Below are positions 46,002 through 55,748 of a stretch of DNA of 64,000 nt, piece after piece. Source of the stretch: Solibacillus palustris (GTDB lineage Bacteria > Bacillota > Bacilli > Bacillales_A > Planococcaceae); the NCBI RefSeq assembly GCF_022549215.1, contig NZ_JAKZFC010000001.1, positions 558,001 through 622,000 on the forward strand, read 5' to 3'. The notes under the pieces were generated by a model. That model did not search any database. It had not been told where the DNA came from and saw only the letters and a list, made by a program, of their open reading frames with translations. A program made the translations under genes and the position numbers. Each line of letters begins with the position of its first letter. Within the stretch, counting starts at the first letter, position 1.

Positions 46002-46640
46002 ATGAATTTTACAAAAAAACAAGTATTCATAAGTGTTTTTTTAGCGCTAGTCATTATTTCATGTATTATATTCGTGCCTGCTGTATTATCAGCGAAAAAT
46101 GAAGATAATGCTGCAGCAGAATTAAGTGAAATTTACAACGATCAATTTGCTGTAACAAAGTCAACAGCTGGTGCGTTTAAGAAAGAATTTGAAGTAACGG
46201 TACAATCAGAAAAATCAAAAATCGTTTATGATTTTGACGTAAATGACGGCGAATATAAGGGTGAATATTATGCCGAAAACGTTAACTCAAAAGTAAATGA
46301 ATTGTTACAGCCAATTGTTGGTGTAGAAAGCCTAGTGATGTCAAATGTATTCCAAGACGGTTTACAACAAGACATTACATTAGATGAAGCAAACGTAGAA
46401 AATGCAACAGTGCATATTTTGGTAGAAGAAGATTTATCAGAAGAAACAGCACAGCAAGCCGCCAATACCTTAAAAGCACAATTTGGCGATATTCCAGTAT
46501 TAATCGAAGTGTATGTCGTTGACGAAGAGAGTATATTTGAAGGGATAAAAACCGAAGTAGGGCAGTTCTTCCAACTTAGCAAAATCAATGCAGAAAGCTT
46601 CATTGATTTTAAATTCCATAAGCAGACGTTTAATTATTAA
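46002..46640 (+). CDS. Membrane-anchored or secreted protein of unknown function
   Basis: A 212-residue protein with one N-terminal hydrophobic segment (about 8-28) ending in VLSAKN, which may be a cleaved signal or an anchor. The mature part is acidic (SEKSKIVYDFDVNDGEYKGE, LVEEDLSEETAQQAANTLKA) and looks alpha/beta. It has its own promoter and shares a terminator with convergent ylaI. It occupies the general slot of ylaJ/ylaK, but no similarity to a lipoprotein such as YlaJ is evident since there is no lipobox. Not assigned. Confidence 0.7.
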   Translation: MNFTKKQVFISVFLALVIISCIIFVPAVLSAKNEDNAAAELSEIYNDQFAVTKSTAGAFKKEFEVTVQSEKSKIVYDFDVNDGEYKGEYYAENVNSKVNELLQPIVGVESLVMSNVFQDGLQQDITLDEANVENATVHILVEEDLSEETAQQAANTLKAQFGDIPVLIEVYVVDEESIFEGIKTEVGQFFQLSKINAESFIDFKFHKQTFNY

Positions 46641-46665
46641 TATGCTTTTTGCATAATTGATTAAA

Positions 46666-46712
46666 ATAAAAAGGCGGTGAGCTCTCAACAATTGAGGGCT
46701 CATCGCCTTTTA
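46666..46712. terminator. Bidirectional terminator
   Basis: AAAAGGCGGTGAGCTCTCAA pairs with TTGAGGGCTCATCGCCTTTT (two mismatches) around a 3-nt loop. Its right arm overlaps the ylaI stop codon. Confidence 0.9.
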
Positions 46713-46913
46713 AAAATCTTCATCAAATTTGGATGATGTTCTAAAAAATTGGAATTTTCCTGTTTCAATTCGCTTGTGTGTGTTATTAGTAACTCGGACG
46801 TTGCATTCGTCACACATAAACGTATGAATCGGACGATTTCGTAATTTTTTTGCTAAAGGTAAATCATTGGGTAATTCATGTATTGTATCGCAAATGACAC
46901 ATTTTACACGCAT
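46710..46913 (-). CDS. ylaI: Zinc-ribbon protein YlaI (DUF2197)
   Basis: A 67-residue protein with CVIC and CDEC pairs that should bind one zinc ion (CxxC-X25-CxxC pattern). This is the YlaI/DUF2197 family; function unknown. AGGAGGT lies before the ATG. It is 12 nt downstream of the 46925 gene and probably co-transcribed. Confidence 0.88.
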   Translation of the reverse strand: MRVKCVICDTIHELPNDLPLAKKLRNRPIHTFMCDECNVRVTNNTHKRIETGKFQFFRTSSKFDEDF

Positions 46914-46924
46914 AGTGATACCTC

Positions 46925-47425
46925 CTATTGAATACGAATCGCGCGAACAAATTTAATTGGATTATTTACATTTGAACCGTCCGCAAATAATACATGCACA
47001 GGACCATCCTCTAGTAAAGGTTTGCCATCTTGGCTAAATTTGAAAATGAAGTTTTGAGCTTCTTCGATTGAAAACGTATGCTCTTCATTGTTTTCACATT
47101 CGAAAACAACTTCTTTTGCATCTGTTTGGATTTCAGCGTTGTTAAAGAATGGTTTAATTTCCATACCGAATGTACCAGTCAACATACCTTTTCGGTCAAA
47201 TTTTCGTTCCGTTTTTAATGTTGGTGGAAATACCGCACCTTCCATAATTTCACGTGACCAGTGTGCACCCATATCGCGTAAGTATTTTTCGTTATCTTCT
47301 TCAGCTTTTTCTGTTACGAAATATGTATTCAGATCAAGCTTACGATCATCGAAAATCCATACAGTTGGATCAAGTGTTAATTGAAATTTGACCGCACCTT
47401 TAACTGGAATGATTGTTTCGACCAT
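46925..47425 (-). CDS. Conserved-looking hypothetical protein upstream of ylaI
   Basis: A 166-residue soluble, beta-rich, acidic protein starting MVETIIPVKGAVKFQLTLDP. It contains a central segment HWSREIMEGAVFPPTLKTER and ends GSNVNNPIKFVRAIRIQ. There is no signal peptide and only one Cys. AAGGGGGA precedes the ATG. It is absent from the B. subtilis ylaI neighbourhood as I recall it, so it may be specific to this family of bacteria. Function not inferred. Confidence 0.7.
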   Translation of the reverse strand: MVETIIPVKGAVKFQLTLDPTVWIFDDRKLDLNTYFVTEKAEEDNEKYLRDMGAHWSREIMEGAVFPPTLKTERKFDRKGMLTGTFGMEIKPFFNNAEIQTDAKEVVFECENNEEHTFSIEEAQNFIFKFSQDGKPLLEDGPVHVLFADGSNVNNPIKFVRAIRIQ

Positions 47426-47595
47426 TTGTAAGTCCCCCTTAACTATTTTCCTACATTATTATAACGTTTTCTGACATAGAAAGAAATATAATTGAATTGG
47501 TGCTAAATCATACAAAGAAGCTTGCAATTTTTGAAGTAAAAAGATACACTTTATTAAGATAGAATCGAAGAAATATCATAGATGGGGGCGTCCTC

Positions 47596-47877
47596 ATGGA
47601 TACGAAAGCACAAGCTTCCTTTCAGGAAAGAGCATTAGAGCAACTAACTGTAGATGCAGCAAAAATTGCTCAATTAATTCACGTTCAAATGGATAATTTG
47701 ACAATGCCATCTTGTCCATTATATGAAGAAGTATTAGATACACAAATGTTTGGATTGTCGCGTGAAATCGAGTTTGCAACGAAGCTCGGTTTAATTGAAC
47801 GTGAACAAGGAAAGCAAATTCTAGACTCTTTAGAAAAAAAGCTTTCTTTATTACATGATGCGTATACAGACAAATAA
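47596..47877 (+). CDS. ylaN: UPF0358 protein YlaN
   Basis: A 93-residue helical protein of the YlaN family ([42 protein letters not shown]). In B. subtilis ylaN is needed for growth without added iron and the protein binds iron and interacts with Fur. The surrounding order (ylaI, ylaN, ftsW, pycA) is conserved. RBS is GGGGGCG. Confidence 0.92.
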   Translation: MDTKAQASFQERALEQLTVDAAKIAQLIHVQMDNLTMPSCPLYEEVLDTQMFGLSREIEFATKLGLIEREQGKQILDSLEKKLSLLHDAYTDK

Positions 47878-47880
47878 AAG

Positions 47881-47918
47881 AAAACTCAAACGCTTTTACG
47901 CGCTTTGAGTTTTTTTTT
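47881..47918 (+). terminator. Terminator after ylaN
   Basis: AAAACTCAAACGC pairs with GCGCTTTGAGTTTT around TTTTAC with one bulge, followed by a T-run. Confidence 0.88.
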
Positions 47919-47926
47919 CAAAGAAT

Positions 47927-48078
47927 TAAGAAAGTATAAATTTTACATAAAGAAAATTTGAACATAAAGCTGTCTTATGACTAAGTAACCGTGCCAACTC
48001 TTTGTTTCAAAAGTGTATCATGCAAAAGAGGTAGAGCGTTTACTTTTATGTCGGCCGCTTTAGCGTTGTTGTTCAAAA
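47927..48078. repeat. Dispersed repeat R2, diverged copy 4
   Basis: AAGAAAGTATAAATTTTACAT, then CCGTGCCAACTC, AAAGAGGTAGAGCGTTTACTTTT and GGCCGCTTTAGCG. It shares the start motif and the GAGCGTTTACTTTT segment with the other R2 copies but lacks the GGCTCACAC part. It ends just before the ftsW ribosome-binding site. Confidence 0.55.
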
Positions 48079-48093
48079 TGAGGTTTTGATAAC

Positions 48094-49263
48094 ATGAAGC
48101 ATTATTTTAAAAATTATTTCCGTAATTTTGATTATGGGCTACTATTTGTATATATTTTACTCATGCTCTTTGGACTTGTTATGATTTATAGTGCAAGTAT
48201 ATGGGTATCTATAGTCCATTTTGAGAAAGATCCAGATCATTATTACAAGCGCCAATTATTAAATATCTGTATGGCGTTTTGTTTGTTTTTAGTTGCGGTT
48301 GTTTTTCCGTATAAAAGATTTGCAGATAAAAAGATATTAGGAATATTATTTGCAATAATGATTTTCCTTGAAGTAGCGTTAATATTAGTAGGTAATGAAG
48401 TAAATGGTGCGAGAAGTTGGATTGATTTTGGTGTCATGAACTTCCAACCTTCCGAATTTGCAAAACTATTTATTATTATCTATTTTTCGGGTACTTTTTA
48501 TCGTAAAAGTATTCATAAAGGTTCCATGCAGCTCTTGTCCTTTGAAGATGTCACCCCTCCATTAGGGATATGGCTATTTATTGTACTTGTAGTAGGTTTT
48601 GAAACCGATTTAGGGGCACTAGGCATCATTGTTTGTATTGCAATGTCAGTCGTAATAGCGAGTGGGGTTAAGGGGAAAACATTGCAAAAGATTTTTGGTT
48701 TATTAAGCGCATTAGGTGTTATTGGTGCGATTGGCATTTTAATTTTCAAATGGGACACCGTGTTTAACTCAAGCCGCCGCGGTCGTATTACGTCATATTT
48801 AGATCCATTTAGTGATCCACTCGACACAGGGTATCATGTAATAAATGGTTATTATGCAATCGGAGCAGGTGGTCTTGAAGGTCGTGGGTTAGGGCAATCG
48901 ATTCAGAAGCTCGGCTACGTACCAGAGCCACAAACCGATTTTATTATGGCGATCATTGCAGAAGAACTTGGCATTGTTGGTGTTTCCATTGTTATTTTTG
49001 GTTTAGGTTTTATTGTAATGCGCGGTTTATACGTTGCAATGAAAACAAAAGACCCGTTAGCACGTATGCTCGCAGCGGGCATTTCAACTTGGATTGGTAT
49101 ACAAACCTTTATTAACTTAGGTGGTTTATCGGGACTTATCCCGTTAACCGGAGTAACGCTTCCTTTTATTAGTTATGGCGGTACTTCTATATTATTGCTA
49201 TCTGTAGCAATGGGGATATTAATCAATGTTTCTACACATTACAAACTAGAAAAAAGAAAGTAA
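48094..49263 (+). CDS. ftsW: Peptidoglycan polymerase FtsW
   Basis: A 389-residue SEDS protein with ten membrane helices. Conserved features: MIYSASIWVS, GARSWIDFGVMNFQPSEFAKL, YHVINGYYAIGAGGLEGRGLG, QTDFIMAIIAEELG (with the Asp essential for glycosyltransfer in SEDS proteins) and ISYGGTSI. It polymerises septal glycan with a class B PBP. Linkage to pycA, as in B. subtilis, favours FtsW over RodA. It is 17 nt upstream of pycA. Confidence 0.93.
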   Translation: MKHYFKNYFRNFDYGLLFVYILLMLFGLVMIYSASIWVSIVHFEKDPDHYYKRQLLNICMAFCLFLVAVVFPYKRFADKKILGILFAIMIFLEVALILVGNEVNGARSWIDFGVMNFQPSEFAKLFIIIYFSGTFYRKSIHKGSMQLLSFEDVTPPLGIWLFIVLVVGFETDLGALGIIVCIAMSVVIASGVKGKTLQKIFGLLSALGVIGAIGILIFKWDTVFNSSRRGRITSYLDPFSDPLDTGYHVINGYYAIGAGGLEGRGLGQSIQKLGYVPEPQTDFIMAIIAEELGIVGVSIVIFGLGFIVMRGLYVAMKTKDPLARMLAAGISTWIGIQTFINLGGLSGLIPLTGVTLPFISYGGTSILLLSVAMGILINVSTHYKLEKRK

Positions 49264-49280
49264 TGAGGGGTTGAGGAGAA

Positions 49281-52200
49281 ATGAGAGCAATTAAAAAGAT
49301 ATTAGTAGCAAACCGAGGGGAAATTGCCATTCGTATTTTACGAGCATGTAACGAATTGCACATTAATACAGTAGCAATTTATTCTCGTGAGGATAGCGGT
49401 TCGTATCACCGTTATAAAGCAGATGAGGCGTACATTATTGGGGCTGGTAAAAAGCCGATTGATGCATATTTAGATATCGAGGGTATCATAAAAATTGCGA
49501 AAGGGGCAAACGTCGATGCGATACATCCAGGTTACGGATTTTTAGCAGAAAACGTACATTTTGCACGTCGCTGTGAAGAAGAAGGCATTCAATTTATCGG
49601 TCCGACTTCACGTCATTTAGATATGTTTGGAGATAAAGTAAAAGCGCGTGAACAAGCGATTGTAGCGGGAATTCCTGTGATTCCAGGTACAGATGGTCCA
49701 GTAGCAAGCTTAGAAGAAGTGCAATCTTTTGGTGCCACACATAGCTATCCAATTATGATTAAAGCGGCACTAGGTGGCGGTGGTCGAGGCATGCGTCTTG
49801 TCCATTCAGCTGAGGATGTTCAAGAGGCTTATGACCGTGCAAAGTCTGAAGCAAAAGCGGCATTTGGCTCGGATGAAGTGTATGTAGAAAAGGCCATTAT
49901 TAAGCCAAAACATATCGAAGTCCAAATTATTGGCGATACGCATGACAATATTGTGCATTTATATGAGCGTGATTGCTCGATTCAACGCCGTCATCAAAAA
50001 GTAGTTGAAATCGCTCCGTCTAATTCAATTTCAGATGATTTACGAAATCGTATTTGTGATGCAGCCGTTAAGTTAATGAAAAATGTAGGTTATATTAATG
50101 CTGGTACGGTAGAATTTTTAGTAGCAGGAGATGATTTTTATTTCATTGAGGTAAATCCGCGTATTCAAGTTGAGCACACAATTACAGAAATGATTACAGG
50201 AATCGATATTGTTCATGCACAAATTAAAGTAGCACAAGGGGCAAATATCCATTCTGAAGAAGTGGGTATTCCAGCACAAGATAAAATTCCGTTATTTGGT
50301 TATGCAATTCAATCACGTGTTACAACAGAAGATCCTGCAAATGATTTCATGCCAGACACAGGCAAATTAATGGTATATCGTTCAAGCGGAGGCTTTGGCG
50401 TACGCTTAGATGCAGGAAATGGTTTCCAAGGGGCAGTGGTAACTCCGTATTATGACTCGTTACTCGTGAAAATTTCAACTTGGGGCATGACATTTGCTGA
50501 AGCCGCTGCAAAAATGGATCGCAATTTACGTGAGTTTCGTATTCGCGGTGTGAAAACGAATATTCCGTTTTTAGGTAATGTTGTGCTACATGAAAAGTTT
50601 TTAACAGGTGCATTTGATACGAGCTTTATTGATTCGACACCTGAATTGTTTGAGTTCCCAGAACGAAAAGACCGTGGAACAAAGCTATTAAATTATATTG
50701 GGAATGTCACATTAAACGGCTTCCCAGGAGTAGAAAAACGTACAAAGCCAATTTTTGTACAGCCAGATAAGCCGAAAATCGATTTGTTAACAGCTCCACT
50801 AAGTGGAACAAAACAAATTTTAGATACCCAAGGTGCAGATGGATTAGTCAAGTGGGTAAAAGAGCAGAAGGATGTACTATTAACGGATACAACATTCCGT
50901 GATGCACATCAATCACTGCTTGCTACGCGTGTTCGTTCGCAGGATATGTTCCAAATTGCAGATGAAACAGCGCGTTTAATGCATAACTATTTCTCTCTAG
51001 AAATGTGGGGCGGTGCGACATTTGACGTAGCATACCGCTTCTTGAAAGAAGATCCATGGGCTCGACTTGAAAAATTACGCGAGCAAGTACCGAATGTGTT
51101 ATTCCAAATGCTGTTACGTGGTGCAAATGCAGTCGGCTACACAAATTACCCAGATAATTTAATCCGTGAATTTATCCAGCAATCGGCTACATCAGGCGTT
51201 GATGTATTCCGTATTTTCGACTCGTTGAACTGGATTAAGGGAATGGAAGTAGCAATTGACGAAGTGCGCAATACCGGTAAAATTGCTGAAGCAGCGATTT
51301 GTTATACAGGTGATATTTTAGATGACAGCCGTGCAAAATATACTGTGCAATATTATAAAGATATGGCTCGTGAATTAGAGGCTACAGGGGCGCATATTTT
51401 AGCGATTAAAGATATGGCTGGCTTATTAAAACCACAAGCAGCATATCGCTTAATTTCCGAGCTAAAAGACGCGACAAGCTTACCGATTCATTTGCATACA
51501 CATGATACGAGCGGCAATGGGATTTATTTATATGCAAAAGCAATTGAAGCTGGCGTAGATATTATCGATACCGCATTAGGTTCGATGGCTGGCTTAACAT
51601 CACAGCCGAGTGCGAATTCATTGCATTATGCAATGAAAGGCTCAGAACGCAATGTACGTGCAGACATCGAAAGCTTAGAAAAATTATCGTACTATTGGGA
51701 AGATGTGCGTAAATATTATGTAGACTTTGAAAGCGGCATGAATGCACCACATTCAGAAATATATGTGCATGAAATGCCAGGTGGTCAGTACAGTAACTTA
51801 CAGCAGCAAGCAAAAGCAGTGGGATTAGGGGACCGTTGGGATGAAGTGAAAACAATGTATTCACGTGTCAACATGATGTTTGGTGATATCGTAAAAGTAA
51901 CACCTTCATCAAAAGTTGTAGGAGATATGGCATTGTTCATGGTGCAAAATGATTTAACAGACGACAATGTCATTGAACGTGGGCAAGCAATCGACTTCCC
52001 AGAGTCAGTTATTGAGTTTTTCCAAGGTTTTTTAGGGCAACCACATGGAGGCTTCCCAAAAGAGCTTCAAGCGGTTGTATTAAAAGAACGTGAAGCGATC
52101 ACAGTACGCCCAGGAGAGTTATTAGCACCGGTTGATTTTGAAAAGTTATCGGTACAGTTAGAAGAAAAGATGGGTCGTACACCTACGAAAAAAGATCTTC

Positions 52201-52715
52201 TAGCGTATGCATTATATCCAAAAGTATTTGAACAATATTTACAAGCTTCTGACCAGTTTGGTGATATTTCGGTGCTTGATACACCAACGTTTTTATATGG
52301 CTTAAAGTTGGGTGAAGAAATAGAAGTAGAAATCGAAAAAGGAAAAACACTGATTATTAAGCTGGTGTCAATTGGTGAACCGCAGCATGATGGTACACGT
52401 GTTATTTACTTTGAGATGAACGGTCAATCCCGCGAGCTCGTTATTCAAGATTTAACGGTTGAAGTAGATGGCAGTATCGCATTAAAGGCAGATCCATCAA
52501 ACCCAAATCAAATTGGTGCAACAATGCCGGGTACAGTGCTAAAAGTTGTAGTAAACAAGGGAAGTAGCGTTAAACGCGGCGACCATTTATTAATTACAGA
52601 ATCGATGAAAATGGAAACAACTGTCCAGGCACCAAAAGACGGTATTGTCAAAGAAGTTTATACGACAGCAGGCGATGCTATTTCAACAGGCGATTTATTA
52701 ATAGAATTACAATAA
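49281..52715 (+). CDS. pycA: Pyruvate carboxylase
   Basis: A 1144-residue multifunctional enzyme: biotin carboxylase (about 1-455, with GGGGRGMR and EVNPRIQVEHTITE), carboxyltransferase (about 525-800, starting LLTDTTFRDAHQSLLATR), allosteric/tetramerisation region, and the C-terminal biotinyl domain with Lys1110 in ITESMKMETT. It makes oxaloacetate from pyruvate, replenishing the citrate cycle. In B. subtilis it is a DarB partner, and in Listeria it is inhibited directly by c-di-AMP. The gene is complete. Confidence 0.97.
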   Translation: MRAIKKILVANRGEIAIRILRACNELHINTVAIYSREDSGSYHRYKADEAYIIGAGKKPIDAYLDIEGIIKIAKGANVDAIHPGYGFLAENVHFARRCEEEGIQFIGPTSRHLDMFGDKVKAREQAIVAGIPVIPGTDGPVASLEEVQSFGATHSYPIMIKAALGGGGRGMRLVHSAEDVQEAYDRAKSEAKAAFGSDEVYVEKAIIKPKHIEVQIIGDTHDNIVHLYERDCSIQRRHQKVVEIAPSNSISDDLRNRICDAAVKLMKNVGYINAGTVEFLVAGDDFYFIEVNPRIQVEHTITEMITGIDIVHAQIKVAQGANIHSEEVGIPAQDKIPLFGYAIQSRVTTEDPANDFMPDTGKLMVYRSSGGFGVRLDAGNGFQGAVVTPYYDSLLVKISTWGMTFAEAAAKMDRNLREFRIRGVKTNIPFLGNVVLHEKFLTGAFDTSFIDSTPELFEFPERKDRGTKLLNYIGNVTLNGFPGVEKRTKPIFVQPDKPKIDLLTAPLSGTKQILDTQGADGLVKWVKEQKDVLLTDTTFRDAHQSLLATRVRSQDMFQIADETARLMHNYFSLEMWGGATFDVAYRFLKEDPWARLEKLREQVPNVLFQMLLRGANAVGYTNYPDNLIREFIQQSATSGVDVFRIFDSLNWIKGMEVAIDEVRNTGKIAEAAICYTGDILDDSRAKYTVQYYKDMARELEATGAHILAIKDMAGLLKPQAAYRLISELKDATSLPIHLHTHDTSGNGIYLYAKAIEAGVDIIDTALGSMAGLTSQPSANSLHYAMKGSERNVRADIESLEKLSYYWEDVRKYYVDFESGMNAPHSEIYVHEMPGGQYSNLQQQAKAVGLGDRWDEVKTMYSRVNMMFGDIVKVTPSSKVVGDMALFMVQNDLTDDNVIERGQAIDFPESVIEFFQGFLGQPHGGFPKELQAVVLKEREAITVRPGELLAPVDFEKLSVQLEEKMGRTPTKKDLLAYALYPKVFEQYLQASDQFGDISVLDTPTFLYGLKLGEEIEVEIEKGKTLIIKLVSIGEPQHDGTRVIYFEMNGQSRELVIQDLTVEVDGSIALKADPSNPNQIGATMPGTVLKVVVNKGSSVKRGDHLLITESMKMETTVQAPKDGIVKEVYTTAGDAISTGDLLIELQ

Positions 52716-52720
52716 AAATA

Positions 52721-52762
52721 AAAAAACCTAATTCCCTACTATTGAGGGAATTAGGCTTTTTT
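52721..52762. terminator. Bidirectional terminator between pycA and ctaA
   Basis: AAAAACCTAATTCCCT pairs with AGGGAATTAGGCTTTTT (one mismatch) around a 6-nt loop. The right arm touches the ctaA stop codon. Confidence 0.92.
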
Positions 52763-53672
52763 ATTTAGCACGTGAAACAAGCAATATAAAGTAACATAAT
52801 AAACCGAATAATAATGTAATTAATAATGAGTGCAATAATGAAACAAGTAAATGTAGCTTGAATAATACAACGAGCATCCCTGCTAACACTTGCCCAACGA
52901 CAAGTGACATTGCGATAACCCAGCCCCAGTAAATAACGCGTTGATTTTTATAATTACGTACTACATAAACTGTAATATATAATATCCAAATGACAAATAG
53001 TAATGCGGCAAATCGATGCCCCATTTGAATCCATTCATACATATTAAAAGGAATTGCAAATGGTTCCTCGTTACGGCAGAATGGCCAATCTGGACAAACT
53101 AAACTTGAATCTGTATGACGAACAAGTGCGCCAGTGTAAACAACGATATAAGAATATAAAGTAACACAGATTGTATGTATTTTTAATTTTTTACTCATGA
53201 AAATCCGTTCGGTATCGAATTTGGAATCTGCCTCAAAGACGATAAACGTAAGTAACAGAACAGCTGCGAATGAAATTAACGAAATACCAAAGTGTAATGC
53301 TAAAATGAAATCTCCTTGTCCCCAAAGCACTTGTGCAGCCCCAATTAACGCTTGAAGAATTAAGAAGAATAGTGCTAAAAATCCTAAAAATTTTACTTCT
53401 CGAATATGTCCAAGTGAACGCCAAGTCCAAACGACCAAAATTAGAATGAAAATGGAAACTGAACCTGTAACTACCCGATGTGAAAATTCTATTAAAACTT
53501 CCGTTGTAATTTCTTTAGGAATTAATGAGCCGTTACAATCTGGCCAGTTTCGACCGCAGCCTAAACCACTATCAGTTTTTGTAACGAGCGCTCCACCTTG
53601 CAGAATGAGCAACATGCCAAGCGTTGATAAAACACCAAACCATTTTAAAAATTTACTGTATTTTTGTTGCAT
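52761..53672 (-). CDS. ctaA: Haem A synthase
   Basis: A 303-residue protein with eight membrane helices. Four haem-ligand histidines are visible in EFSHRVVTG, LALHFGISL, QMGHRFAALL and SLLHSLL. Cysteine pairs GCGRNWPDCNG and VCPDWPFC sit in outer loops as in Bacillus CtaA. It oxidises haem O to haem A for the caa3 oxidase encoded next door. AGGTGG lies 9 nt before ATG 53672; the frame extending to 53705 is leader. It is divergent from ctaCDEF. Confidence 0.95.
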   Translation of the reverse strand: MQQKYSKFLKWFGVLSTLGMLLILQGGALVTKTDSGLGCGRNWPDCNGSLIPKEITTEVLIEFSHRVVTGSVSIFILILVVWTWRSLGHIREVKFLGFLALFFLILQALIGAAQVLWGQGDFILALHFGISLISFAAVLLLTFIVFEADSKFDTERIFMSKKLKIHTICVTLYSYIVVYTGALVRHTDSSLVCPDWPFCRNEEPFAIPFNMYEWIQMGHRFAALLFVIWILYITVYVVRNYKNQRVIYWGWVIAMSLVVGQVLAGMLVVLFKLHLLVSLLHSLLITLLFGLLCYFILLVSRAK

Positions 53673-53798
53673 GAAGTTGAGTCCACCTACTTTAATATTC
53701 AACATCGCTTATGAAAGCGTCTCTAATTTAAAATGATAGCGAAAAAATGGTAAAAATACAACTTATATCAAGGTTTCGCTTGGAACGGCAACCATTTT

Positions 53799-53839
53799 TT
53801 CACAAATTGTTCATAAATTCGTCTCCTATCCTTCACAAA
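53799..53839 (-). promoter_or_regulatory. Two ResD-like boxes upstream of ctaA
   Basis: On the minus strand TTTGTGAA occurs twice (53806-53799 and 53839-53832), matching the reported ResD consensus TTTGTGAAT at eight of nine positions. ResDE activates ctaA and cta genes in B. subtilis under low oxygen. Confidence 0.4.
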
Positions 53840-54638
53840 TATTGGCAGAAAATGCATTACTATATATATGTTGTTTAAGATTTCTAAGCGCTTCAAAATT
53901 TCAGAAATGTTGCTTTTTGAAATTTCGCAAAACGTCTAGAAATCCGATACAAATTTAGATATAGTTATGGTAGCGGAATATGCTTACAAATTTGAAAGGA
54001 AAAGTAATAATAGGGCGTCCACCCTTTGTAATAACAAGCAAGGTTTATTACATAACGAGTAATTTCATGTGCGTTTAGGTTGTACGATGATTAAAATTGG
54101 AAATTTAATTTTAATTGAAACGACCATGAAGTAGGAAATTCATCTTTATGTATTTGTTTCACATTAACTTTATGACTTGAAACATATTGAGATGATCAGA
54201 GTACAAACTATTATTATTTGAAATTTCAAAACTGTTTATGAAATTTTGTAAGCAATGGCATCGTTTGCTGCCATACATGTGGGGACTAGCAACTTGATTG
54301 GCGAATACGATTAATTTTTATTAGTAATATTGTAAGTTTACTAATTTGATAGGGAATCAAACTTCTAGCACTGATTATTTTATTGTATGTCCACTATCAA
54401 TTGTAATTTTACAGACGCATGAAGCTTTGTTGCGAAAATTATTTATAAAATGCTGATCGTTTTGAAGTTAGTGGCTTACTTATTTGAATTTTTACGTTAG
54501 CGGTATTTACTGCTTAAGAAATACATTTAATATGCTTGGCGCATAAGCGTGTATTACTTACCTAAGGATTCACATAGGCATAACCGTAGTCCTGGTTACA
54601 CATGAAAATACAACAAAGAAAGAGGGGTTTATTAAGCT
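53840..54638. other. Long non-coding gap where ctaB would be expected
   Basis: No frame with coding character is visible on either strand, and no recognisable CtaB motif remains. It contains a cre-like site TCTAAGCGCTTCAA (53883-53896, 11 of 14 to the optimal CcpA dyad), an 8-bp inverted repeat TGTAATAA/TTATTACA (54027-54034 and 54045-54052), and close to ctaC a small AACC...GGTT hairpin at about 54583-54598. The stretch probably holds the divergent ctaA and ctaC promoters and a long ctaC leader; the remainder is unexplained. Confidence 0.55.
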
Positions 54639-55709
54639 ATGATGAAAGGGCTTAAAAAATGGCGTTTATTCTCGCTATTAACAGTAATGACCGTTTTCCT
54701 TTCAGCATGTGGTGAAGATTATCTTTCGACACTTCGCCCAGCAGGTGCGGTAGGTAAAGAGCAATTAAACATTTTATTATTATCTATTGTAATTATGGCA
54801 TTAGTCGTAGTAGTAGTATCTACAATCTATTTAGTTGCATTCTTTAAATTCCGTCGATCTAAATTAGGCGAAAATCATATGCCTAAGCAAGTAGAAGGAA
54901 GCCACACATTAGAAGTAATCTGGACAGTTATTCCGATTATTTTATTACTAATCTTAGCTGTACCAACATTAAACTCTACTTATAAATTTGCAGATGTTGC
55001 TGCAATGGATGAAGTAGATGAAGCTGGCAGTAAAACGGCTCTTACAGTAAATGTAACGGCAAAATTATATTGGTGGGAGTTTGAGTATCCAGATTTAGGT
55101 ATTATTACTGCGCAAGAGTTAGTAGTTCCGACTGGTGAAAAAGTATACTTCAACCTAATCGCTTCAGACGTTAAACACTCATTCTGGATCCCATCAGTGG
55201 GCGGTAAGATGGATACTAACGTTGATGGAATTAACAAATTCTACCTACAATTCGACAAAGAGTCAGTTGGATTAAATGATGGAGAAGGCGTATTCTACGG
55301 GAAATGTGCAGAGTTATGTGGTCCTTCTCACGCATTAATGGACTTCAAAGTTAAAGCACTTGAGCCAGCAGCATTCGATGCTTGGGTTGCAGCAATGAAA
55401 GCAACAGAAGGTCAAACTGCTAGCGCGGATTCAGCAGATGTTGGTGAAGCAGCGTTTGCTAACTCTTGTATAGGATGTCACGCAGTATCAGCAGTAGCTG
55501 GTAGTGGTGTAGGTCCAAACTTAACAACATTCGGTGACCGTAACCGCTTAGCTGGTTTTATGGAGCATAGTGTTGAAGAAACAACAAATTGGATTATCGA
55601 TCCAGAGAAGTACAAACCAGGCAACACAATGACTGGTAAATATAATGTTTCTCCAGAAGAAGCAAAAGCAATTTCTGAATACTTAATGAAATTAACTGTT
55701 GAGAAATAA
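54639..55709 (+). CDS. ctaC: Cytochrome caa3 oxidase subunit II with cytochrome c domain
   Basis: A 356-residue lipoprotein (lipobox LSAC, Cys24). Two membrane helices (about 45-68, 88-108) precede the CuA domain with YWWEFEYPD and CAELCGPSHALM ligands. A fused C-terminal cytochrome c (about 265-356) has CIGCH for covalent haem and Met in NTMTGK. It takes electrons from cytochrome c or directly and passes them via CuA to haem a. AGAGGGG is 11 nt before ATG. First gene of ctaCDEF. Confidence 0.96.
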   Translation: MMKGLKKWRLFSLLTVMTVFLSACGEDYLSTLRPAGAVGKEQLNILLLSIVIMALVVVVVSTIYLVAFFKFRRSKLGENHMPKQVEGSHTLEVIWTVIPIILLLILAVPTLNSTYKFADVAAMDEVDEAGSKTALTVNVTAKLYWWEFEYPDLGIITAQELVVPTGEKVYFNLIASDVKHSFWIPSVGGKMDTNVDGINKFYLQFDKESVGLNDGEGVFYGKCAELCGPSHALMDFKVKALEPAAFDAWVAAMKATEGQTASADSADVGEAAFANSCIGCHAVSAVAGSGVGPNLTTFGDRNRLAGFMEHSVEETTNWIIDPEKYKPGNTMTGKYNVSPEEAKAISEYLMKLTVEK

Positions 55710-55748
55710 TTATAAAACAAGAGAGATACTTTGAAGGAGGTTAAAGTT

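Noticed and set aside
53706-54638. Degraded ctaB pseudogene
   Set aside because: I looked for prenyltransferase motifs (NDxxDxxxD-type) in all frames and saw none; stops are frequent. Relocation or loss fits better than a recognisable pseudogene.
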